From positions 62,001 through 126,000 of the forward strand of contig NZ_QURO01000004.1 of assembly GCF_003426945.1 (NCBI RefSeq): DNA of 64,000 nucleotides, in the 5' to 3' direction. Under the pieces are notes generated by a model. The model was given only the letters and a program-made list of their open reading frames with translations, ran no database searches and was not told the origin of the DNA. The stretch comes from Thermus sediminis (lineage in GTDB: Bacteria; Deinococcota; Deinococci; Deinococcales; Thermaceae). A program made the translations under genes and the position numbers. The first letter of the stretch is position 1; each line of letters starts with the position of its first letter. Shown here one piece after another: positions 51,604 through 60,520 of this stretch.

Positions 51604-53047
51604 ACGGGGCTTCCGGGCGAGCCTCCACCTCCTGGGCATCACCTACCAGGGGATAGGCCTCCTTTTGGGCCTCTTCGCCCTACTGGCCCTGGCCCTGGGA
51701 GAGGATACCCGGGGCTTCGCGGTGGCCGCCCTCCTGGGGTTAGGAGTGGGGCGGCTTTTCCGGGTCCTTGGCCATCCTGAAACCCAGCCCCGGCGGGCCG
51801 AGGTCTTCGCCAGCGTGGCCCTCTTGTGGTTCTCCGTTCCCGCCCTGGGGGCTGTGCCCTACTGGCTTTCCGGGGGGATGAGCTACTTGGACGCCCTCTT
51901 TGAGGCCATGTCCGGTTTCACCACCACTGGGGCCACGGTCCTCAAGGACTTCAGCCAGTTTGGGCAGAGCCTCTTCCTCTGGCGAGCCCTCTCCCAGTGG
52001 ATGGGGGGGATCGGCATCGTGGTCCTCTTTTTGGCCGTCTTTCCCCAGCTCCAGGTGGCGGGCCGCCAGGCCTTCTTCGCCGAGACCACTGGGGTGGAGA
52101 AGGAAAAGCTCACCCCCAGGCTCCGGGAAACGGCCCAGGCGGTGCTCCGCGTCTACGCCCTCCTTACGCTGCTGGCCTTTTCGGCTTACGTGGCGGCGGG
52201 CGTGCCCCTGTTTGAGGCCCTGGCCAACGCCTTCACCACCACCCCCGCTGGGGGGTTCAGCCCCAACCCCCAAAGCTTCGCCGCCTACGCGCCCCTGGCC
52301 CAGTGGGCGGGCGCCTTCTTCATGTTCTGGGCCGGGGTGAACCTCCTCCTGCAGTACCGCCTCATCTTCCAACGGGAGGCCCGGCCCCTCCTCCGGGATG
52401 CGGAGTTTCGCGCCTATGTGGGCATCGTCCTTCTGGTGGGGTTGGGCCTCGCCTTTCTCCTGCGCTACCACCACGGGTACGGCCTCGAGGCCAGCCTGCG
52501 CCACGCCTTTTTCCAAACCCTGACCATTCTCACCGGAACCGGCTACGCCAGCGCCGACTTTGCGGCGTGGGCCGTGCCTGCCCAGGCCATCCTCGTGGCC
52601 CTCATGTTCATCGGGGGGAGCGCGGGTTCCGCGGCCGGAAGCGTAAAGCTCGTGCGTTGGCTCCTGCTTTTTGGGCTTCTGCGCCGGGAGGTCATCCGCA
52701 CCCTTCACCCCCAGGCGGTCCTGCCCCTTAGGCTCGGGGGGCGGGTGGTGGGGGAGGAGGCCTTGAGGCAGGTTTCCGTCTTCGTCTTCCTCTACACCCT
52801 CTTCTTCGCCTTTGGGGCGGTGGTCCTGGGCGTTTTGGAGGGGGACTTCGTGGTGGCCTTTTCCGCCAGCGCCCAGGCCATCGGGAACATCGGCCCTGGG
52901 CTCGGAGAGGTGGGGCCCTTTGGGTCATATGGGGACCTTCACCCCCTATCCAAAGCGGTCCTGATCCTGCAGATGTGGGCGGGCCGGATAGAGATCCTCC
53001 CCGTGGCCCTCCTTCTCAGCCCCGAGCTCTGGCGCAGGCTGCGGTGA
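51575..53047 (+). CDS. trkH: Trk potassium uptake system membrane protein TrkH
   Basis: A 490-aa K+ transporter subunit with repeated membrane-pore-membrane units. The four pore loops are visible: MSGFTTTGATVL, FTTTPAGGFSPN, TILTGTGYASADF and QAIGNIGPGLGEVG, each with the conserved selectivity glycine. Start ATG 51575 overlaps trkA by 29 nt and gives a short basic N-terminus (MKPWPRSSARRGFRA) before the first helix. No other in-frame start near the first helix is as good. Confidence 0.92.
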   Translation: MKPWPRSSARRGFRASLHLLGITYQGIGLLLGLFALLALALGEDTRGFAVAALLGLGVGRLFRVLGHPETQPRRAEVFASVALLWFSVPALGAVPYWLSGGMSYLDALFEAMSGFTTTGATVLKDFSQFGQSLFLWRALSQWMGGIGIVVLFLAVFPQLQVAGRQAFFAETTGVEKEKLTPRLRETAQAVLRVYALLTLLAFSAYVAAGVPLFEALANAFTTTPAGGFSPNPQSFAAYAPLAQWAGAFFMFWAGVNLLLQYRLIFQREARPLLRDAEFRAYVGIVLLVGLGLAFLLRYHHGYGLEASLRHAFFQTLTILTGTGYASADFAAWAVPAQAILVALMFIGGSAGSAAGSVKLVRWLLLFGLLRREVIRTLHPQAVLPLRLGGRVVGEEALRQVSVFVFLYTLFFAFGAVVLGVLEGDFVVAFSASAQAIGNIGPGLGEVGPFGSYGDLHPLSKAVLILQMWAGRIEILPVALLLSPELWRRLR

Positions 53048-53281
53048 GCCAAGGGGTGGGCGCGGTGCCCCTTTCCCCAGAATCCCTCGCCCTTCCCGAC
53101 CGAGGAGGGCCTTGTTTAGGGGGCCGGCCGGCTTGGTCGGGGACCCCGGTGTACCTTTCCGGGGTACGCCTTGTGAGTTGGGCGGTGGGCAGGGCTCGAG
53201 GAACAGGGTGTGATCCTTGCCTGTGAGGGCGCTAGGGTGGCCTAGGCCCGCATGCCCCCATGTGACGTATAATCCTTACCT
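53048..53281 (+). promoter_or_regulatory. trkH-glgP intergenic region with duplicated promoter/start unit
   Basis: Holds a 7-bp inverted repeat (ACCCCGG 53143-53149 with CCGGGGT 53159-53165). It also holds two copies of a roughly 29-nt unit 59 bp apart (53211-53239 and 53270-53298, about five mismatches). Each copy contains a -10-like hexamer (TGTGAT at 53209; TATAAT at 53268), 8 nt, and a GTG codon. The second copy is the glgP promoter and start. The GTG of the first copy (53223) opens a 20-codon frame whose stop TGA overlaps the glgP start. Confidence 0.6.
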
Positions 53282-55738
53282 GTGAGGACGCTAGGGCACA
53301 TCACGGCCATGCCCCAGCTACCGGAAACCCTAGAGGGGCTCAGGGTACTGGCCCTCAACCTCTGGTGGAGCTGGAATCCGGAGGCGGCGGGGCTTTTCCA
53401 GGAGGTAGACCCTTCGCTTTGGAAGCGCTTCCGGGGGAACCCGGTGAAGCTCCTCCTCGAGGCCGACCCCGACCGGCTGGAGGCCCTGGCCGCCACCAGC
53501 TACCCCGCCCGGGTCCAGGCGGTGGTCCAGGCCCTTCGCGACTACCTGAGGGCGCGGCAGACCAAGAGGGGACCCCTCACCGCCTACTTCTCGGCGGAGT
53601 ACGGCTTCCACAGCTCCTTGCCCATCTACTCCGGGGGGCTTGGCGTCCTGGCGGGGGATCATGTGAAGGCAGCCAGCGATCTGGGGCTGAACCTGGTGGG
53701 GGTGGGGATCTTCTACCACGAGGGCTACTTCCACCAGCGCCTTTCCCCCGAGGGGGCTCAGGTGGAGGTCTACGAGGCCCTGCGTCCCGAGGAGTTGCCC
53801 CTCATCCCGATGAGGGACAAGGAGGGCAGGCCCCTCACCGTGGCGGTGGAGTTCCCAGGGCGGTCTGTGCGGCTTGCTGCCTACCGGGTGCAGGTGGGGG
53901 CGGTGCCCGTTTACCTTCTTACCGCCAACCTTCCCGAGAACGCCCCGGAAGACCAGGCCATCACCGCCAGGCTCTACGCCCCAGGCCTGGAGATGCGCAT
54001 CCAGCAGGAGCTGGTCCTGGGGATTGGGGGGGTGCGCCTCCTCCGGGCCTTGGGGCTGGCCCCCGAGGTCTTCCACATGAACGAGGGGCACTCGGCCTTT
54101 TTGGGCCTGGAGCGGGTGCGGGAGTTGGTGGCCGAGGGGCACCCCTTCCCTGTGGCCCTGGAGATAGCCAAAAGCGGAGCCCTCTTCACCACCCATACCC
54201 CCGTACCCGCCGGGCACGACACCTTTCCCCTGGAGATTGTGGACCGCTACCTGGAAGGTTTCTGGGAGAAGTTGGGCACGGACCGGGATGGGCTCCTGGG
54301 GCTGGGCCTCGAGGAGAAACCCTGGGGCAAGGTCTTTTCCATGTCCCACCTCGCGCTTAACACCAGTGCCCAGGCGGGCGGGGTGAGCCGCCTGCACGGG
54401 GAGGTCTCCCGGGAAATGTTCCGGCACCTTTGGCCTGGGCTCCTCCCCGAGGAGGTGCCCATCGGCCACGTGACCAACGGGGTCCATACCTGGACCTTCC
54501 TCCACCCGCGGCTGCGCCAGCATTATGCGGAGGTCTTCGGCCCCGAGTGGCTGAGGCGCCCCGAGGATCCCAGCACCTGGAAGGTGGAGGACCTGGGGGA
54601 GGTGTTTTGGCGCATCCACAAGGACCTTAGGGCCGATCTGGTCCGGGAGGTGCGGCGGCGGATCTACGAGCAGCGCCGCCGCAACGGGGAAAGCCCAAGC
54701 CGCCTGAGGGCTGCGGAGCGCCTCTTGGACCCCGAGGCCCTGACCATTGGCTTTGCCCGCCGTTTCGCTACCTACAAGCGGGCCATCCTCCTCTTCAAGG
54801 ACCCGGAGCGCCTCCTGAAGATTCTCCAAGGGCCCCATCCGGTGCAGTTCGTCTTTGCTGGCAAGGCCCACCCCAAGGACGAGCCGGGTAAAGCCTACCT
54901 GCAGGAGCTTTTCTCCAAGATCCGGGAGTACGGCCTCGAGGACCGCATGGTCTTCCTGGAGGACTACGACATGTACCTGGCCCGGGTCCTGGTCCAGGGC
55001 TCGGACGTCTGGCTCAACACCCCCCGCCGCCCCATGGAGGCCAGCGGCACCAGCGGGATGAAGGCGGCCTTGAACGGCGTCCTGAACCTGAGCGTCCTGG
55101 ACGGGTGGTGGGCCGAGGCCTTCAACGGTAAGAACGGCTTCGCCATCGGGGACGAGCGGGTTTACGAGAACGAGGAGGCCCAGGACATGGCGGACGCCCA
55201 GGCCCTGTACGACGTGCTGGAGGCGGAGGTCCTCCCCCTCTTCTACGCCAAGGGGCCTGAGGGCTACTCCTCGGGGTGGCTTTCCATGGTCCACGAGAGC
55301 CTGCGCACCGTGGGCCCCCGCTTTAGCGCCGCCCGGATGGTGGGGGAGTACCTGGCCCTTTACGAAAGGGGGGCGGAGATGGCCAAAAGGGCCCGGGAGG
55401 AGAAGGACCTCCTCCTCGCCTTCCACCAAGCCCTTCCTGCCTTCCACGCCCTGAGCCTCCGGGTGGAGGCCCCCGGCCACCTCACCCTGAACGGGGAGGC
55501 CCTAAGGGTGCGGGCCTTCCTGGAGGGGGATGTGCCCGAGGCCCTGGGGCCCTTCCTCGAGGTGCAGCTGGTGGCCAGGCGGAGCACCGGGGAGGTGGAG
55601 GTGGTGCCCCTTTCCCTGGGGAAGGAGGGGTACGAGGTCGACTACCGGCCTTCCCGCCCGGGAAGCTACAGCTATGGGGTGCGCCTGGCCCTACGGCACC
55701 CCGTCACGGGGCGGGTGAACTGGGTGCGCTGGGCCTAG
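53282..55738 (+). CDS. glgP: Alpha-glucan (glycogen/maltodextrin) phosphorylase
   Basis: GT35 enzyme releasing glucose-1-phosphate from alpha-glucans. The 818-aa protein is of the TIGR02094 type, also known from T. aquaticus. It has an N-terminal DUF3417-like segment (ALNLWWSWNPEAAGLFQ), AEYGFHSSLPIYSGGLGVLAGD, HMNEGHSAFLGLERVR, ARRFATYKRAILL and the PLP-lysine region EASGTSGMKAALNG. Start GTG 53282 lies 8 nt after TATAAT; the remembered T. aquaticus N-terminus also begins with a short stretch before ITAMP. Stands alone, not in a glycogen operon. Confidence 0.95.
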   Translation: MRTLGHITAMPQLPETLEGLRVLALNLWWSWNPEAAGLFQEVDPSLWKRFRGNPVKLLLEADPDRLEALAATSYPARVQAVVQALRDYLRARQTKRGPLTAYFSAEYGFHSSLPIYSGGLGVLAGDHVKAASDLGLNLVGVGIFYHEGYFHQRLSPEGAQVEVYEALRPEELPLIPMRDKEGRPLTVAVEFPGRSVRLAAYRVQVGAVPVYLLTANLPENAPEDQAITARLYAPGLEMRIQQELVLGIGGVRLLRALGLAPEVFHMNEGHSAFLGLERVRELVAEGHPFPVALEIAKSGALFTTHTPVPAGHDTFPLEIVDRYLEGFWEKLGTDRDGLLGLGLEEKPWGKVFSMSHLALNTSAQAGGVSRLHGEVSREMFRHLWPGLLPEEVPIGHVTNGVHTWTFLHPRLRQHYAEVFGPEWLRRPEDPSTWKVEDLGEVFWRIHKDLRADLVREVRRRIYEQRRRNGESPSRLRAAERLLDPEALTIGFARRFATYKRAILLFKDPERLLKILQGPHPVQFVFAGKAHPKDEPGKAYLQELFSKIREYGLEDRMVFLEDYDMYLARVLVQGSDVWLNTPRRPMEASGTSGMKAALNGVLNLSVLDGWWAEAFNGKNGFAIGDERVYENEEAQDMADAQALYDVLEAEVLPLFYAKGPEGYSSGWLSMVHESLRTVGPRFSAARMVGEYLALYERGAEMAKRAREEKDLLLAFHQALPAFHALSLRVEAPGHLTLNGEALRVRAFLEGDVPEALGPFLEVQLVARRSTGEVEVVPLSLGKEGYEVDYRPSRPGSYSYGVRLALRHPVTGRVNWVRWA

Positions 55739-55838
55739 GCCCTCCGCCAAGGCTTTCGCCTCGGCGGGGGGCGGGGGGAAACCTGGGCAAAGCCCTGGAG
55801 CCTTCTCTCCCAGGGCTGGGCCCACCCCTCCTCGGGTG

Positions 55839-55867
55839 TATAATCTTCCCGTGCGCCCTAAGGAGGT
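55839..55867 (+). promoter_or_regulatory. Promoter of the amino-acid ABC operon
   Basis: Consensus TATAAT (55839-55844). The transcript would start near 55851 and carries AAGGAGGTG (55860-55868) just before GTG 55873. A GTG at 55851 is out of frame. An AGCCCTGG/CCAGGGCT inverted repeat lies upstream (about 55787-55816) and may terminate glgP transcription. Confidence 0.6.
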
Positions 55868-55872
55868 GAACC

Positions 55873-56637
55873 GTGCGCAAGGCCTTGCTTTTCCTCGGCG
55901 TGCTGGCCCTTGGCTTGGGCCTGGCCCAGGTGCGGACCCTGGACCAGATCCGGAGGGGTGGGGAGATCCGCATCGGCACTGAGGGGGAGTTTCCCCCGTT
56001 CAACTACTTTGACGAGCGGAACCAGCTGGTGGGCTTTGAGATAGACCTGGGCAACGCCATCGCCCGCAAACTCCAGCTAAGGCCCCGCTGGATCGCCCAG
56101 CCCTTTGACACCCTCCTCATCCAGCTGGGCCAGGGGCGGTTTGACTTCGTCATCGCCTCCCACGGCATCACCGAAGAGCGGGCCCGGGCGGTGGACTTCG
56201 CCAACCCCCATTACTGCACGGGGGGCATCCTGGTGAGCCGGAAAGGGGGTCCGAAGACCCTCGGGGATCTCAGGGGCAGGGTAGTGGGGGTCCAGATCGG
56301 CACCACCTACATGGAGGCAGCCCAGAGGATCCCCGGGATTCGGCAGGTGCGCACCTACCAGAGGGACCCCGACGCCCTGCAGGACCTCCTGGCGGGCCGG
56401 ATAGACACCTGGATCACCGACCGCTTCGTGGCCAAGGAGGCCATTCGGGAAAGGAGGCTGGAGGGAACCTTGGAGGTAGGGGAGTTGGTTTTCCAGGAGA
56501 GGGTGGCCATGGCCGTGGCCAAAGGGAATAGGAGCCTCCTGGAGGCCTTGAACAGGGCCCTGGCCGACCTGATGCGGGACGGGACCTACGCCGAGATCTC
56601 CAAGAAGTGGTTCGGGGAGGACGTGCGCTGCAAGTAG
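55873..56637 (+). CDS. Amino-acid ABC transporter substrate-binding protein
   Basis: A 254-aa periplasmic SBP (SBP_bac_3, polar amino acid family). Signal peptide MRKALLFLGVLALGLGLAQ; then RIGTEGEFPPFNYFDERNQLVGFEIDLG-type binding-lobe motifs, FDFVIASHGITEERARAVDF and GTTYMEAAQRIPGI. It probably delivers a polar amino acid to the permease at 56686 and ATPase at 60521. Start GTG 55873 follows AAGGAGGTG. Confidence 0.92.
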   Translation: MRKALLFLGVLALGLGLAQVRTLDQIRRGGEIRIGTEGEFPPFNYFDERNQLVGFEIDLGNAIARKLQLRPRWIAQPFDTLLIQLGQGRFDFVIASHGITEERARAVDFANPHYCTGGILVSRKGGPKTLGDLRGRVVGVQIGTTYMEAAQRIPGIRQVRTYQRDPDALQDLLAGRIDTWITDRFVAKEAIRERRLEGTLEVGELVFQERVAMAVAKGNRSLLEALNRALADLMRDGTYAEISKKWFGEDVRCK

Positions 56638-56685
56638 GCGCTTGGGGCCCGGGGGAGGTCGGCTCCCGGGCCCCCCCTTTGGCCC

Positions 56686-57477
56686 ATGATGAACCCCTGG
56701 CATCGCTGGCTTCTCCTTCTCGTCCTGCTGGTTCTCGGCTATTTGGCCTTCTTCGCCCTCCTGGGGCTGGCCCTGGAGCGGTACTTCCTCCTTGTGGGCT
56801 TCGGCCCGGAGCGGGCGGCCTCGGCGGGGCAGGCCATGGCCCTGGGGGCGGAGATCACCCTGAAGCTCACCCTGATCTCCGGCCTCGCCGGGCTTTTCAT
56901 CGGCATCCTCGCCGGGGTTTGCCGGCTTTCCTCCCGGGCCTGGGTAAGGCTTCCCGCCGCCTTCTACATCTGGGTGACCCGGGGCACGCCCCTCCTGGTG
57001 CAGATCCTCTTTGCCTACAACGCCCTGCCCCTCCTCCTCCAACCCCTTTGGCCGGGGGCGCAGGAAGCCCTTACCCCCTACTGGGCGGCCTTCATCGCCC
57101 TCGCCTTCAACGTGGGGGCCTACAACGCCGAGGTGGTGCGGGCGGGCATCCAGGCCATCCCCAAGGGGCAATGGGAGGCCGCCTGGTCCTTGGGCCTCTC
57201 CCCGCTGGACACCCTGCGCTTCGTCATCCTGCCCCAGGCCTTGCGCATCGTGGTGCCCCCCCTGGTCAACAACGTGGTGGCCCTTCTCAAGGACTCCTCT
57301 CTGGCCAGCGCCATCGCCCTGACCGAGCTTGCCCTCTCCGGCCAGCGGATCATCTCCGCCACCTTCCGCCCCGTGGAGGTCTACCTGGCCGTGGCCGCCA
57401 TCTACCTCCTCCTCACCACGGTGCTCACCCAGTTCACCAACCGCCTGGAGCGCCAGCTCAGGGAGGAGGGCCGCTAG
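56686..57477 (+). CDS. Amino-acid ABC transporter permease (HisM family)
   Basis: A 263-aa inner-membrane permease with about five or six helices. Seen: WVTRGTPLLVQILFAYNALP (family N-terminal signature) and the EAA loop GQWEAAWSLGLSPLDTLRFV that contacts the ATPase, followed by QALRIVVPPLVNNVVALLKDSS. Start ATG 56686; a second ATG follows at once. It lies 48 bp after the SBP gene. Its ATPase is not next but after two TRAP genes. Confidence 0.92.
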   Translation: MMNPWHRWLLLLVLLVLGYLAFFALLGLALERYFLLVGFGPERAASAGQAMALGAEITLKLTLISGLAGLFIGILAGVCRLSSRAWVRLPAAFYIWVTRGTPLLVQILFAYNALPLLLQPLWPGAQEALTPYWAAFIALAFNVGAYNAEVVRAGIQAIPKGQWEAAWSLGLSPLDTLRFVILPQALRIVVPPLVNNVVALLKDSSLASAIALTELALSGQRIISATFRPVEVYLAVAAIYLLLTTVLTQFTNRLERQLREEGR

Positions 57478-57480
57478 AGC

Positions 57481-57509
57481 TTGAAGGGGGCGGATGCATG
57501 GGGTATACT
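57481..57509 (+). promoter_or_regulatory. TAXI-TRAP promoter
   Basis: TTGAAG (57481-57486) and TATACT (57504-57509) are 17 bp apart, immediately after the permease stop. The leader carries GAAGGAGGTG before ATG 57536. Confidence 0.6.
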
Positions 57510-57535
57510 TCTGGCGGCCAGAAGGAGGTGGGTTT

Positions 57536-58486
57536 ATGCGGATGAGGCGCGCGATCTTGGTCGGTTTGGCCTTTCTAGGGCTAGGTTCCGCCCAGGAGTT
57601 CCTCACCATCGGCTCCGGGGCGACCACGGGGGTCTACTTTCCCGTGGCCACGGGCATGGCCAGGCTGGTGAACGAGGCGGGCGTGGGTATCCGGGCCAAC
57701 GCCCGCTCCACGGGGGGGAGCGTGGCCAACATCAACGCCATCGCCGCCGGGGAGTTTGAGATGGCCCTGGCCCAGAACGACATCAGCCACTACGCCTTTC
57801 AGGGGTGCTGCATCCCCGCCTTTGACGGCCGGCCGGTGAGGGGCATCCGGGCCCTGGCCGCCCTCTACCCCGAGGTGGTCCACATCGTGGCCCGGGCGGA
57901 CGCGGGCATCCGCACCGTGGCCGACCTCAGGGGCAAGCGGGTGGTGGTGGGCGATGTGGGCTCGGGCACGGAGCAGAACGCCCGGCAGATCCTCGAGGCC
58001 TACGGCCTGCGCTTTGAGGACCTGGGCCAGACGATCCGGGTGGGTCCCGTGCAGGGCATCCAACTGGTGCAGGACCGGCGGGCGGATGCCCTCTTCTACA
58101 CCGTGGGCCTGGGGGCCTCCGCCCTCCAGCAGCTGGCCCTCACCACCCCCATCGCCCTGGTGGCGGTGGACCTGGACCGCGTCCAGGCCCTTGCCCAGAG
58201 GTACCCCTTCTACGTCCGCTTCAACATCCCAGGGGGAACCTACAGGGGTGTGGAGGTCGTCACCCCCACGGTGGCGGTGCAGGCCATGCTCATCGCCTCG
58301 GAGAGGCTTGCTCCCGACACGGTGTACCGGTTCATGAGGGCGGTCTTCGGCGACCAGGAGGCCTTCAAGAGGATCCACCCCAACCTGGAGCGCTTCTTCG
58401 CCCTGGAAAGGGCAGTGAGGGGCCTGCCCATCCCCTTGCACCCCGGGGCGGAGCGCTTCTACAGGGAACTGGGGGTCTTGAGGTAG
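57536..58486 (+). CDS. TAXI family TRAP transporter substrate-binding protein
   Basis: A 316-aa periplasmic binding protein. Signal peptide MRMRRAILVGLAFLGLGSAQ; the TAXI hallmark LTIGSGATTGVYFPVATGMA, ARSTGGSVANINAIAAGEFE, and GKRVVVGDVGSGTEQNARQI. A close T. thermophilus homologue (TT1099) was crystallised with glutamate, as I recall, so glutamate/glutamine is a likely ligand. ATG 57536 is chosen from the Shine-Dalgarno and signal peptide. Followed by a terminator and the TRAP permease. Confidence 0.93.
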   Translation: MRMRRAILVGLAFLGLGSAQEFLTIGSGATTGVYFPVATGMARLVNEAGVGIRANARSTGGSVANINAIAAGEFEMALAQNDISHYAFQGCCIPAFDGRPVRGIRALAALYPEVVHIVARADAGIRTVADLRGKRVVVGDVGSGTEQNARQILEAYGLRFEDLGQTIRVGPVQGIQLVQDRRADALFYTVGLGASALQQLALTTPIALVAVDLDRVQALAQRYPFYVRFNIPGGTYRGVEVVTPTVAVQAMLIASERLAPDTVYRFMRAVFGDQEAFKRIHPNLERFFALERAVRGLPIPLHPGAERFYRELGVLR

Positions 58487-58503
58487 GCTCCCCCTGGCCC
58501 CCA

Positions 58504-58527
58504 GGGGCCCCCCTGGGGGCCCCTTTT
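58504..58527 (+). terminator. Terminator between TAXI binding protein and TRAP permease
   Basis: GGGGCCCC (58504-58511) pairs with GGGGCCCC (58516-58523) around CCTG, followed by TTTT. It probably lets the binding protein be made in excess over the permease. Confidence 0.7.
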
Positions 58528-58540
58528 GCCTGGAGGCGAT

Positions 58541-60514
58541 ATGGAAAGGGACGCTTTGCGCTTGGCCGAAAAGGGCGAGCTGGGGGGAAGGAGGCCTAAG
58601 GGCGGGACCCGCTTCCTCCTCCTTGCCCTGGGGGTGGCGTGGAGCCTCTTCCAGATCTGGGCCACCCAGGCGGGGACGCTGGACCCCGTGCGCCTCAGGG
58701 CCATCCACCTGGCCTTCGCCCTAGCCCTGGCCTTCCTGGCCTACTCCGGCAGGCGGGGTCCTGTGGACCGCATCCCCCTTTTGGACTGGATCCTCGCCCT
58801 CCTGGGGGCGGCGGGGGCCCTTTACGTGGTGGCGGACTACTACGGCATCACCCAGCTCCGGGGCGGGATTCCCAGCGAGCGGGACGTCTTCTTCGGCACC
58901 CTGACCCTTGCCGTCCTCTTCTTAGCCGCCTGGCGGGTGGTGGGGCCCGCCCTGCCCCTCATCGCCTCGGTCTTCATCCTCTACGCCCTCACGGGGCCTA
59001 GGGGCCTCATCCCCTTTACCCTTCCCCCCTGGCTCCAGCTCCACGCCGGCAGCGGGTGGGGCTCGCTCATGGGCCAGCTCTACACCACCGCCGAGGGCAT
59101 CTTTGGGGTGCCCTTGGGGGTCTCCGCCACCTTCGTCTTCCTCTTCGTCCTCTTCGGGGCCCTCCTGGAGAGGGCAGGGGCGGGCTACTTTTTCATCCAG
59201 GCGGCCTACGCCCTCCTGGGCCACTTCCGGGGGGGGCCGGCCAAGGCGGCGGTGGTGGCCAGCGCCCTCACCGGGGTGGTCTCGGGGAGCTCGGTCTCCA
59301 ACGTGGTCACCACGGGGACCTTCACCATCCCCCTGATGCGGCGGGTGGGCTACCCCCCGGAGAAGGCGGGGGCGGTGGAGGTGGCCAGCTCCTCCAACGG
59401 CCAGCTCATGCCCCCGGTCATGGGGGCGGCGGCCTTCATCATGGCGGAGTTCCTGGGCATCCCCTACGCCAACCTGATCCTGATCGCCGTGGTGCCGGCC
59501 CTCCTGGCCTACGCCACCCTCTTCATCACCGTGCACCTCGAGGCCCTGCGCCTGGGCCTCAAGGGGGTGCCCCGCTCCGAGCTTCCCCCCCTGGCCCCGG
59601 TCCTCCGCTCTGGGCTCCACTACCTCCTGCCCCTGGTCTACCTGATCTACGCCCTGGTGGTCCTCCGCCTGACCCCGGAGCGGGCCGCTCTGAACACGGT
59701 CTTCCTCATGGCCCTCCTCATCCTCCTGCAGGAGGCTTGGCGCGCCTGGCGGGGTGGGGCGGGGCTAGGCTTCGGGGTCCTCAGGGGTGTCCGGCTTCTC
59801 GTGGAGGGCCTCGAGGCGGGCGCCCGGAGCATGGTGGGCATCGCCCTGGCCACGGGGAGCGCTGGGATCATCGTGGGCATCGTCACTATGACCGGGATCG
59901 GCTTCGGCCTCGCGGACATCGTGGAGAGGCTTTCCGGAGGGAACCTGGTCCTGGTCCTCCTCCTGGCCCAGCTCACGAGCCTCCTCCTGGGCATGGGGCT
60001 TCCCACCACGGCCAACTACATCGTCATGGCCTCCTTGGTGGTGCCGGTGGTGCTAGGGCTTTCCGAGAAGGCGGGCTACCCCGTCCCCCCTGTGGCCGCG
60101 CACATGTTTGTCTTCTACTTTGGCATCATGGCTGACTCCACGCCCCCTGTGGCCCTGGCCGCCTACGCCGCTAGCGCCATCGCCCGCTCCAACTTCTGGA
60201 AGACGGCGGTGCAGGGCTTCGTCTACGAGCTGAGGACTGCCCTTTTGGCCTACATGTTCTTCTTCAACCCCAAGCTCCTCCTCCTGGGGGTGGACTCCTG
60301 GGGGGAGGGCCTCGGGATCTTCCTCACCGCCCTCCTGGGCTTGACCGCCTTCAGCGCCAGCCTGGTGGGCTTTCTTCACAAGCCCACGAACCTCCTGGAT
60401 CGGGCCCTCCTCCTCCTTGCGGCCCTCGCCCTGGTGGTGCCGGGGCTGGCCACGGACCTCGTTGGCCTCTCGCTCCTCGGCCTTGTCTACATAGCCCAGC
60501 GGGTGCGAAAATAG
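58541..60514 (+). CDS. TRAP transporter fused permease (DctQ-DctM, TAXI type)
   Basis: A 657-aa membrane protein with about 16-18 helices. The N-terminal part (to about 180) corresponds to the small DctQ subunit. The rest is the large DctM subunit, with SALTGVVSGSSVSNVVTTGTF, SSSNGQLMPPVMGAAAF, LGMGLPTTANYIVM and MADSTPPVALAAYAASAIA. It uses an ion gradient and the binding protein at 57536. ATG 58541 follows GGAGGCGAT; ATG 58526 lies in the terminator tail. Confidence 0.93.
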   Translation: MERDALRLAEKGELGGRRPKGGTRFLLLALGVAWSLFQIWATQAGTLDPVRLRAIHLAFALALAFLAYSGRRGPVDRIPLLDWILALLGAAGALYVVADYYGITQLRGGIPSERDVFFGTLTLAVLFLAAWRVVGPALPLIASVFILYALTGPRGLIPFTLPPWLQLHAGSGWGSLMGQLYTTAEGIFGVPLGVSATFVFLFVLFGALLERAGAGYFFIQAAYALLGHFRGGPAKAAVVASALTGVVSGSSVSNVVTTGTFTIPLMRRVGYPPEKAGAVEVASSSNGQLMPPVMGAAAFIMAEFLGIPYANLILIAVVPALLAYATLFITVHLEALRLGLKGVPRSELPPLAPVLRSGLHYLLPLVYLIYALVVLRLTPERAALNTVFLMALLILLQEAWRAWRGGAGLGFGVLRGVRLLVEGLEAGARSMVGIALATGSAGIIVGIVTMTGIGFGLADIVERLSGGNLVLVLLLAQLTSLLLGMGLPTTANYIVMASLVVPVVLGLSEKAGYPVPPVAAHMFVFYFGIMADSTPPVALAAYAASAIARSNFWKTAVQGFVYELRTALLAYMFFFNPKLLLLGVDSWGEGLGIFLTALLGLTAFSASLVGFLHKPTNLLDRALLLLAALALVVPGLATDLVGLSLLGLVYIAQRVRK

Positions 60515-60520
60515 CGGGAA

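Noticed and set aside
49120-51642. 840-codon open frame on the minus strand opposite rimO and trkA
   Set aside because: It lies antisense to two well-conserved genes and has a Gly/His/Pro-rich composition typical of shadow frames in high-GC DNA. No domain is recognisable.
53330-55480. 716-codon minus-strand open frame opposite glgP
   Set aside because: A shadow of a conserved enzyme gene; composition is biased and there is no promoter, ribosome site or motif.
55851-55872. GTG 55851 as a leaderless start for the binding protein
   Set aside because: It is 6 nt after TATAAT but out of frame with the signal peptide. GTG 55873 has a strong Shine-Dalgarno and the correct frame.
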